The position numbers were made by a program, and so were the translations under genes. A stretch of DNA of 64,000 bases from Methylocystis parvus OBBP. Its GTDB lineage: Bacteria > Pseudomonadota > Alphaproteobacteria > Rhizobiales > Beijerinckiaceae. Positions 57,352 through 64,000 of the stretch are shown piece by piece; positions within the stretch are counted from its first letter, which is position 1, and the number at the start of each line of letters is the position of its first letter. The stretch covers positions 1 through 64,000 of the forward strand of contig NZ_CP092970.1 in NCBI RefSeq assembly GCF_027571405.1, given 5' to 3'. A model generated the notes under the pieces. The model saw only the letters and a list, made by a program, of their open reading frames with translations. It did not search any database and was not told where the DNA came from.

Positions 57352-58061
57352 GGGCACAATGGCTTCACCGTGGCGGCGATCATCGGGCCGACGCCGGGAA
57401 TGCTCGTCAGACGCTTTGCCTCAGGGTCATTTTTGACGGCAATCATGATCTCGCGATCGAGAGCCTCGATGCGTTTTGTCAGCATTTCGATCTGACCGGC
57501 CAATTCGTCGAGCGCGAGGCGCGCCGCGGCCGGTATGCTGCTTTCTGCAAGGTCGCGAAGGCGCTCGATCAGCTTGGCGATGCTCGCCATTCCGGTCGCC
57601 GCGACAATCCCCAACTCGGCCATGTGAGCGCGTAACGCATTGGCGCTTTGGCTTCGCTGTTTAATCAATAGGTTGCGTGTTTTGATGACCATCCCGTCTG
57701 CTTGTTGTTCTGCGGACTTGATCGGCACGAACCGCATTGTCGGACGTGTGACGGCTTCACAAATTGCCTCCGCGTCAGCGGCGTCCGTCTTGTTGCGCTT
57801 TACGTATGGCTTGACGTAGGCAGGCGGCATGATCCGAACGCGATGGCCGAGCAGTTCAAGCTCGCGCGCCCAATGGTGCGCACTGGCGCAAGCCTCCATA
57901 CCAACGAGACACGGCGGCAGCGATTGGAAGAACTTCAGCACCTGTGACCGACGTATCGTTCTACGCTGAATAACCTGCCCGGTTTCATCGATGGCATGGA
58001 CCTGAAAGACTGACTTGGCGAGATCGAGTCCGATCGTCGTTATCGGTTGGCTCGTAGTCAT
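57352..58061 (-). pseudogene. IS110-family transposase, 3' end removed by IS6
   Basis: The N-terminal DEDD domain (IGLDLAKSVFQVHAIDETG, CLVGMEACASAHHW, NKTDAADAEAICEAV) and the start of the C-terminal domain (LTSIPGVGPMIAATV) are intact. The remaining C-terminal part (about 80 residues) is missing at the IS6 boundary. ATG 58061. Confidence 0.85.
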
Positions 58062-58202
58062 GCTGTGGCTCCTTCAACCTTTTGAATCACTCCGGCTTCG
58101 ATGCTACGCCCGTCGGAGGTTGGCTCAAGGGCCGTTCCACACCATCAGTTTTGATGCAGTCGAGGCGCCGACTGGCGCTGGTTTCACTTGGGAATCAGCG
58201 CA

Positions 58203-59759
58203 ATGACGATATCTCTGCTGTGCCCTTCTGCGATCGTTCCGACGGGGCTCCGAGTCGACAGGGTTTCGATCGACGGGATGAAGACGATTATCGAAGCGCG
58301 GGCGGTTGCCTCGCGAGGACAATGCCCGGTTTGCGGTGCGATTTCGGCGCACGTTCACAGCCGTTATCAGCGACGGCTCGCGGATTTGCCGCTTGCCGGA
58401 CGCGTGGTCCACATGTCCCTGACGACTCGGCGCTTCCGTTGCATGACGACGTCGTGTCGCCGAAGCATTTTCACGGAAAGGTTCGGTGACGACATTCTTG
58501 CGCCCCACGCTCGTAGAACCGCGCGCCTCGACGTTCTCGTCCATCATCTGGCTCTCGCACTCGGTGGCCGACCGGCGGCGGGCCTGGCGCGGCGCCTTAT
58601 GATGCCGGTCAGCAACGACACGCTGTTGCGGGTGGTGCGCCGCTATGGCCGACCATCGCCGCCAGCGTCAAACGTCATCGGGATTGATGATTGGACCTGG
58701 AAGCGCAACCAACGCTATGGGGCGATTATTTGCGACCTCGAGCGCCGTCGCCCGATCAAGCTCCTTCCCGACCGGGAGCCGGCGACCGCCCAGGCGTGGC
58801 TCGCAGAACAGCAGCAAATCGCTATTGTCGCCCGAGACCGCGGTGGCGGGTTTGCCCTCGCCGCCAGCAAGGCGCTTCCCCATGCACTCCAGGTCGCCGA
58901 TCCTGGCATCTCATGGAGAACGCCAGCGCCGCCTTCCTCGGCGCCGTGCGCAAATCGATGCGCCAGATACGGTCCGCGCTCGGCGCGGCGCATGTCAATC
59001 CTGCGCTGCTGACCGCCGCGGAGCGGCTTCAATACGAGGGCTATCTCCGCCGCGAAGAGATCAACGCCGACATTGCCGCCCGAGCCAAGCGCGGGGCGAC
59101 CATCAAGGAGATTGTGAGGGAGGCCGGCCACAGTCGCGGGCTTGTTCGAAAAATCCCGTGCGGCCAGCACTCGGATATTTTCCGCGCGCGAGAGAGTTCA
59201 CTCGAGCCGCATCTGTCCTGGCTCGACGCGCAATGGGCGGTGGGAAATCGCAATGGCGCTGACCTGTGGCGGCGCCTGCGGGCCTCCGGCTTTCGGGGAT
59301 CGTGCGCGTCGTTTCCGAATGGGCCTGTAGGCGACGCCGCGCCGAAAAGATGGACGAGGCGGGCCTGCGCCGCACGCCCTCGGCCAGAACGATCGCGCGT
59401 CTGATGACGACCGGCCGCGACGCTTTATCGAAGGCGGAGACTCCGACAATCGCCACGATTGAGGATGGCATCCCCCGCTTGTCGAAGCACGCGGTGCGGT
59501 CGCGGAATTCTATAGCATGATCCGGAAGAAAGCCGGGGACGAACTCGACGCTTGGATCGACCGCGCGAGGACCGGTCTCCTTGCTTCCTTTGCAAACGGC
59601 GTCGTCAAAGACCGCGCCGCTGTCGCGGCGGCGATCACCAACATCTGGTCCAATGGCCAGACGGAGGGCCAGATCACCAGGCTGAAGCTGATCAAGCGCC
59701 AGATGTACGGGCGCGCGAAACTCGACCTTCTTGAAGCGCGACTTGTCGGAGCTGAATGA
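58203..59759 (+). pseudogene. ISL3-family transposase, multiply frameshifted
   Basis: The zinc ribbon (CPVCGAISAHVHSRYQRRLA ... CMTTSCRRSIF) and first catalytic Asp (IGIDDWTWKRNQRYG) are in one frame. The middle (MENASAAFLGAVRKSMRQIR) is in a second frame, and the end with the catalytic Glu (NGQTEGQITRLKLIKRQMYG) is in a third. Inactive relic with near-complete length. Confidence 0.85.
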
Positions 59760-60214
59760 TAAAAGGCTGCATCAAGTTTGCGTCAGAGCCAAAATTGCAC
59801 GCCGAAACACACTTCGCGGTTTCTGGCGCTCTTTGCCTTTCAATGGCGTTAATCGAAGCGTGGTTGCTCGTCGCGCTGCTCGCGCCGACCGGCGAGACGC
59901 TCCAGCGGCTTATCCCCAACCGGGCGGACCTCATCCGCTCGCATATCGACTATCTGATGATGGCGTTGCTTCTTTTCATCTTCTATGGACTGTGTCGGCT
60001 CACCGGCGCAGCGCCAGCGGACTGACTCATTATAGCGGCGTGTGTCGGCGCCTTTTTCAACCCCTTCGCGTTCCACGTCCATGCGGTACGGCCGGATTTC
60101 AAAGTGGCTGCCCCCGCGGCGTTGTTTGCCGCGATCATCTCGAGTTGTGTGGCGACAACGATCGGCTTCGCGGCGTCCGCATGGACAATCGCGGTTGCTG
60201 TCGTGTTTTCGTGA
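59756..60214 (+). pseudogene. Small membrane protein interrupted by an in-frame TGA
   Basis: The 89-codon frame (FAVSGALCLSMALIEAWLLV..., LIRSHIDYLMMALLLFIFYG) stops at TGA 60023-60025. It continues in the same frame with two more hydrophobic stretches (LIIAACVGAFFNPFAFHVHA, IISSCVATTIGFAASAWTIA) to 60214. A Trp codon mutated to TGA is likely. No known family recognised. It overlaps the ISL3 end by 4 bp. Confidence 0.6.
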
Positions 60215-60265
60215 AGGACTAATGGCCATATGCAGCAGAGGAAAGCGGCCGCGGCTTCTGGGCTA

Positions 60266-61388
60266 GTGCTCAGAATCACTGTTCCGCGAAACACGGTTTG
60301 AGGCGTTTTTGATGGACTTCGCTTTTGGTCCAGACGAACGGCCTTGCGGTTCCATTGTAGCTTGCGATGAACGCCTCGATATGGGCGATAAGTTCGGGGA
60401 CGCTTTGGAACGAGGTGCCGTTCAGCGACTTGCCGGAGAGAATCGAGAACCGGATTTCGACTTGGTTGAGCCGAGAGGCGTGCGTCGGCGTAAAGTGGAA
60501 ATGCACGTTTTTGTGGCGCTTGAGCCACATGTCGCGCCTGGGCTTGTGGGTGGAGAGGTTATCCAGAACGACATGGATTTCCTTGTCAGGATAGGTGGCG
60601 ACGACCTTGTTCATGAAGTTAAGGAACTCGACGCGACGACGGCGCTTGTAATGTTTGCCGACGACCTTGCCACTCTTGAGATCGAGCGCCGCGAAAAGCG
60701 TCGTCGTTCCATTTCTTTTGTAATCGTGCGACTGACCCATCAGGGCGCGTCCGTTCGGCAGCTTCAAATGACCCTGCGAGCGCTCCAGTGCCTGGATTGA
60801 TGGTTTTTCGTCCACGGCGAGCACGATGGCGTTCTCGGGTGGCGCCATGTAGAGCCCGACGATCTCAGCGGCCTTGGCCGCGAACTCAGGGTCGTTGCTG
60901 ACGCACCACGACTTGCGGCCTGACAGGTCGATCTTGTGCGTGCGCAGGAAGCGCCAGACATATTGGACATTGACGTCGCCGAGCGCTTTGGCGACGAGCG
61001 GTCCAGTCCAGTTGGCGTAGCCTTCCGGCGGTTTGCGATTGAGCAAGGCCAGGATGCGCCGGTCGGTTTCCTCGTCGTATTTAGGCGCCGCGCCGCGTTC
61101 GCCGACTTCCGAAAAACCGGCAAGGCGATGCTCGGCATAGCGCACGCGCCATTTCGACGCCGTACCGGTCGTGCATCCGAGCGCGCGACCAATCGCCCGG
61201 GTAGCAGCGCCCTCGGCCGCCATAAGCACGATTTGCGCCTTCAGACGCGTACGATGCTCCGTTCGGGTCGAGCGCGCCAAACCCTCGAGCTCGATCCGCT
61301 CTTCATCCGTCAATTCAATCGGCGTCGCTTTCAATTGGCTGCTCATGCAGCCCTGAATCATGACTCACCAATCAGCGATAGTGGGTAC
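60266..61388 (-). mobile_element. Intact IS630-family element flanked by TA
   Basis: Terminal repeats GTGCTCAGAATCAC and (reverse strand) GTACCCACTATCGC are imperfect but aligned. TA dinucleotides flank both ends (60264-60265, 61389-61390), as expected for IS630/Tc1 target duplication. Size 1123 bp. A partial copy is at 26503. Confidence 0.85.
60276..61361 (-). CDS. IS630-family transposase
   Basis: A 361-aa protein with an N-terminal winged HTH (IVLMAAEGAATRAIGRALGC) and DDE_3 domain: Asp in IVLAVDEKPSIQ, Asp in HVVLDNLSTHKP, Glu in SRLNQVEIRFSIL. Full length with no disruption, so probably active. ATG 61361; an internal Met at 61346 is an alternative. Confidence 0.94.
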   Translation of the reverse strand: MIQGCMSSQLKATPIELTDEERIELEGLARSTRTEHRTRLKAQIVLMAAEGAATRAIGRALGCTTGTASKWRVRYAEHRLAGFSEVGERGAAPKYDEETDRRILALLNRKPPEGYANWTGPLVAKALGDVNVQYVWRFLRTHKIDLSGRKSWCVSNDPEFAAKAAEIVGLYMAPPENAIVLAVDEKPSIQALERSQGHLKLPNGRALMGQSHDYKRNGTTTLFAALDLKSGKVVGKHYKRRRRVEFLNFMNKVVATYPDKEIHVVLDNLSTHKPRRDMWLKRHKNVHFHFTPTHASRLNQVEIRFSILSGKSLNGTSFQSVPELIAHIEAFIASYNGTARPFVWTKSEVHQKRLKPCFAEQ

Positions 61389-61416
61389 TAGTAACGCAGC
61401 AGCATCTTAATTCAAT

Positions 61417-61824
61417 CTAGGCCCAGCCGACGATGTGCAGAAGCAACGCCGCCTGCGCGCCGAACCCGATCAGGAAGGCAATGGTGCGCAGGATCGGCGC
61501 GCCGAACGCATAGACGACCGCATGTGCAACCCGGCTCCAGAAATACAGCGCACAGGCGAGCGCCGTCGTCGGCGCACCGATGCCGAGCGCATGGACGGCA
61601 AGCGCCAGTGGCGCGAACACGACGAGGATCTCGACGGCGTTACGGTGGGCGCTCGCCAGCCGATAGGCCCAATCGGCGTGCGGCTGCGCGCCACGCTGTG
61701 GGTTTTTTAGCGTCGCCCACACGCCGATCTCGTAGAAGCGGTTAAGGACAATTGGAATCCACAGTAAGCCCGCTAAGGCTGCGGACAGCGCGACATAGGT
61801 CAATTCAGGGGTCTGACTAGTCAT
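61417..61824 (-). CDS. MAPEG family membrane protein
   Basis: A 135-aa four-helix membrane protein: LTYVALSAALAGLLWIPIVL, RLASAHRNAVEILVVFAPLA, ALACALYFWSRVAHAVVYAF, ILRTIAFLIGFGAQAALLLH. ERLASAHRNAVE is the MAPEG glutathione-binding signature. Its divergent neighbour is an AraC regulator, its likely controller. Confidence 0.9.
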   Translation of the reverse strand: MTSQTPELTYVALSAALAGLLWIPIVLNRFYEIGVWATLKNPQRGAQPHADWAYRLASAHRNAVEILVVFAPLALAVHALGIGAPTTALACALYFWSRVAHAVVYAFGAPILRTIAFLIGFGAQAALLLHIVGWA

Positions 61825-61938
61825 TTGGCTCCTCCAGGCGCGACCAGCCGCGCCGGCTATGATGGAGAAAAGAGCTACGCCCCCGCGGCAATCTTATCTA
61901 TGATTGCGCCACTCGTTTTCTTGATCGGAACGACTGTC

Positions 61939-62925
61939 ATGCGCCTCGCGGATCCGTTGGACGACGCCTTGGATGATCTACGCATCTCCGGCTCGGTGCT
62001 GGTTCACGAGGCTTACAAACCGCCCTGGGCCGTCGACGTGCCTACAGAATCGAGGCTTCGCCGCCTCCTCGGCGTCGGGCCGGATATGCGGGTTTTGCCG
62101 TTTCATCTGACCGGCCGAGGCGGCTTCGATCTGTCGCGGGAGGGCGAGACAATAGGCCGGGTGGAGGCGCCCGATCTCTTGCTGCTGCCGGGCGGGTCGG
62201 CGCATTGCCTCTCCAATGGCGACGCCGCACAGTCGACGGCGTTGGAAACGATCTTAAGCGACAACAACCGGATTGGGGCGCCAAAGGACGAGCCGGGGGC
62301 GACAGAGCTAATCTGCGGCGCCTTCGTCTTGCGAGCGGCTCCGCTCAACCCGCTGTTGGGCGCCCTGCCGCCCGCGCTCAAAGTCCCCGCGGGCGGGGCC
62401 GAGGCCAGCCCGGCGCTGGCCGGCGCTGCGGCGATGCTGGCGGCGGAGCGCGGGCGGCGTTCCCGTAACGGCTTTACCGCCCAGCGCCTTCTGGAAGTGC
62501 TCTGCGCCGAGGCGATTCGTTCGTTTCAGCACAGCCAGCGCACTCGGGACGCGGACTGGTTTCGAGGGCTGGGGGACCCAAAGATTTCAGAGGTGGTGCG
62601 CCACGTGCACGCCGATCCCGGTGCAGATTGGAGCGTAGAAGCGCCGGCGGCGCGGGTTGCGTTGTCTCCCTCCCGCTTCGCGGCTCGGTTCCGGGAGACC
62701 ATGGGGGAAAGCGTCATGGCCTATGTCGGCCGATGGCACCTGAACGTCGCCTGTCGCCTTCTACGCGAGACAGAGTCGCCGCTTGATCGTATCGCCGAGC
62801 GCGTCGGATACGAGAGCGTCCCGGCGTTTAGCCGGGCGTTCAAGGCTCAACTAGGTCGCCCACCCGCCCAATGGCGTCGAGAAAAGGGGACCGCCTTCGC
62901 CAAAAGTCGGAAGCTTGCTGAATAG
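61939..62925 (+). CDS. AraC-family transcriptional regulator
   Basis: A cupin_6-type N-terminal ligand domain (GGFDLSREGETIGRVEAPDL, LLPGGSAHCLSNG) and a C-terminal double-HTH AraC domain (LDRIAERVGYESVPAFSRAF, then KAQLGRPPAQWRRE). The frame is open from 61825; ATG 61939 (MRLADPLDDALDDL) gives 328 aa and leaves 114 bp of divergent control region to the MAPEG gene. Confidence 0.88.
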   Translation: MRLADPLDDALDDLRISGSVLVHEAYKPPWAVDVPTESRLRRLLGVGPDMRVLPFHLTGRGGFDLSREGETIGRVEAPDLLLLPGGSAHCLSNGDAAQSTALETILSDNNRIGAPKDEPGATELICGAFVLRAAPLNPLLGALPPALKVPAGGAEASPALAGAAAMLAAERGRRSRNGFTAQRLLEVLCAEAIRSFQHSQRTRDADWFRGLGDPKISEVVRHVHADPGADWSVEAPAARVALSPSRFAARFRETMGESVMAYVGRWHLNVACRLLRETESPLDRIAERVGYESVPAFSRAFKAQLGRPPAQWRREKGTAFAKSRKLAE

Positions 62926-63343
62926 CGAGTGCGGATCGCGGCGAAAGATAGCTCCTGGCGCGGAGCAGGAACACCGAATCCCCGATACGTGTTCTTAAGA
63001 TCGCAAGATCATCATTTAGCAGATTAGCCGCGCGCTCCACAGCGAAACACTGAGAAACTCGCTGAGCCAGCCCCGTGTCAGCCGTCCCGTCCTCAAGCCC
63101 TACCCAAAGGAGAAAGGCACACGGCTTACTATCGAGCACACTGACAAGCGCAACAAATACGGTTTCGGCGAATTCAATATGACGCATGGCGTTACTTTGG
63201 CGTCTCACTCGCGAATATCCGCAGCGCCGCCCAGATGTTTGGTCAGCGCCATGGCATGAGGTTCAAGGTCCGGCAGCACGGCAAATCCGTCCTTGTCGAG
63301 CGACTGGCCTAAAAAGCAACTCACACTCTTCCTCCCCAGACTT
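62926..63343. other. Mostly non-coding; possible short C-terminal remnant
   Basis: No secure gene. Near its end one plus frame reads AAQMFGQRHGMRFKVRQHGK then SVLVERLA and a stop at about 63312, just before the terminator. It looks like the tail of a small regulator, but the start and family are unclear. Confidence 0.35.
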
Positions 63344-63371
63344 GGCCCGAACCAATTCGGGCCTTCTTTTT
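63344..63371 (+). terminator. Intrinsic terminator
   Basis: An 8-bp perfect GC-rich stem (GGCCCGAA 63344-63351 with TTCGGGCC 63356-63363), CCAA loop, then TTCTTTTT. It ends whatever transcript reads rightward from before 63312. Confidence 0.85.
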
Positions 63372-63381
63372 GTCTAGAGCC

Positions 63382-63585
63382 CTAATCAGCGGGGCGCCGG
63401 CCGCCGACAAAGCTGGCGTCGCGCGCCCTTAATAAAGCGGCGTAATCGGTGAACGTCCGCTCGGGATAGAACATGGCGAAGGACGCGACGATTGCATCGT
63501 CGAAGGTCTCGCCTTTGCCCATATAACCTGCGATCGCGGCGGGGTCGCCCGATCGGGCGTGGGCGCGTGCAAGTGTTCGACTGCC
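63382..63585 (-). pseudogene. DUF2252 family protein, C-terminal fragment
   Basis: The minus frame reads SRTLARAHARSGDPAAIAGY, MGKGETFDDAIVASFAMFY, and the TDYAALLRA end: the conserved C-terminus of DUF2252 (LxRTLARAHARSGD). The N-terminal 300 or more residues are absent; the sequence before it is unrelated. Confidence 0.75.
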
Positions 63586-63664
63586 ACTGCGCGATCTCGC
63601 TGGCTGGGTTGATAAGCTGCCTGCCCGAACCAGGCAGAGGCCGCTCCATCCGCGACAGTTAGCG

Positions 63665-63690
63665 CGGCGCTCCTCGGATGAGGAGCGCCG
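63665..63690. repeat. Perfect 10-bp inverted repeat
   Basis: CGGCGCTCCT (63665-63674) and AGGAGCGCCG (63681-63690) with a 6-bp loop. It is flanked by an A-run on the plus side, so it is not a terminator for either strand in the usual form. Possibly an IS end or operator. Confidence 0.5.
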
Positions 63691-63730
63691 AAAAAGATTG
63701 CGGCCCCACATTGACGCCCGCCTCTATTTC

Positions 63731-63749
63731 ATGTTACGCCCCGTAATAT
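63731..63749. promoter_or_regulatory. Near-palindromic operator before the TetR gene
   Basis: ATGTTACG (63731-63738) and CGTAATAT (63742-63749) form an inverted repeat matching 7 of 8 positions around CCC. It overlaps the first base pairs of the TetR start codon, a typical autoregulatory position. Confidence 0.5.
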
Positions 63750-64000
63750 GAATAAAGCTGAGCCCGCGAAAAGACCATATCGCCAGCTTGCGCGCGCGGC
63801 GGCAGCGCAGGACATGGGAAACGCCATCGTCTCGGCGTTTCGCGACTTGTTGAGCGAACGCTTCTATGACGAGATCACGCTCGACGACGTGGCCGCCGCC
63901 GCGGGCACCACGCGGCAGACGATCATTCGCCGCTTTGGAAACAAGAGCGGCGTGTTGACGGCCTTCACACAACGCGTCGGCGAGGAGATCGAGGCGCATC
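63748..64000 (+). CDS. TetR-family regulator, partial (runs off the window)
   Basis: ATG 63748 opens a frame that reaches the window edge without a stop. It reads MNKAEPAKRPYQLARAAAAQ, then AIVSAFRDLLSERFYDEITL, DDVAAAAGTTRQTIIRRFGN and KSGVLTAF: a full TetR N-terminal DNA-binding helix-turn-helix. The ligand domain lies beyond base 64000. Confidence 0.85.
   Translation, partial: MNKAEPAKRPYRQLARAAAAQDMGNAIVSAFRDLLSERFYDEITLDDVAAAAGTTRQTIIRRFGNKSGVLTAFTQRVGEEIEAH

Noticed and set aside
63665..63690. Inverted repeat as a terminator
   Set aside because: The T-run precedes rather than follows the stem when read on the minus strand, so it would not terminate transcription.

Overview
The window reads as the start of a large plasmid (a repABC-type secondary replicon) of an alphaproteobacterium. 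Base 1 is the ATG of repA, and repA, repB, the antisense-RNA region and repC follow in the canonical order. The repABC system, the DUF1403/plasmid ScpB pair and the GC-rich coding style with many GTG starts all point to Rhizobiales-like Alphaproteobacteria. I cannot name the genus from this sequence alone.

Layout. (1) 1-7.9 kb is the replicon maintenance block: repABC, a DUF433/DUF5615 toxin-antitoxin-like pair, and a tyrosine recombinase divergent from a DUF1403-ScpB pair. A perfect 11-bp inverted repeat with a 7-bp spacer, dif/lox-like in architecture, lies between the divergent genes. (2) 8-20 kb is a metabolic accessory region: VOC protein, frameshifted DHFR-like reductase, KGG stress protein, two nitrile-hydratase-leader-like (NHLP) peptides, rubredoxin, pirin-like cupin, tautomerase, CocE-type hydrolase, a small secreted protein, a GST-like protein, benzoylformate decarboxylase and DUF4331. 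Pieces of the NHLP upstream region recur as a relic at 18.6 kb. (3) 20-39.9 kb is a mosaic: degenerate insertion sequences (IS6, IS110, IS630, IS5, IS701, ISL3), a PAS-PAS-GGDEF-EAL protein, PRC-barrel and flavin-reductase genes, an RND efflux permease with its adaptor, a MarR-DUF1398-DUF6790 set with a visible operator, a FixL-like sensor kinase with a frameshifted receiver protein, and an intact IS6-family element. (4) 40.0-53.7 kb holds two divergent operons. The left one encodes a group 1h-type (high-affinity) [NiFe] hydrogenase, four accessory proteins of largely unknown function, a protease, a 32-residue membrane microprotein, HypC and HypA. The right one encodes HypF, an SIS protein, HypD, HypE and HypB. 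(5) 53.8-64 kb is decayed DNA: frameshifted DUF4336, a chloride-channel pseudogene, nested IS6 copies, broken IS110 and ISL3, an intact IS630 element with TA at both ends, then MAPEG/AraC, a DUF2252 remnant and a TetR gene that runs off the window.

How it works together. The hydrogenase region is the functional centrepiece. It supplies structural subunits, endoprotease, HypC and the complete HypABCDEF set, so it could be self-sufficient. The small subunit has the Cys-Asp arrangement known from oxygen-tolerant group 1h enzymes and no Tat signal. The 5-8 kb block could be a segregation and multimer-resolution module in which a plasmid recombinase works with an accessory ScpB. Many reading frames outside the rep, recombinase and hydrogenase blocks are truncated or frameshifted, so the rest of the window looks like an insertion-sequence-driven graveyard around a few retained cargo operons.
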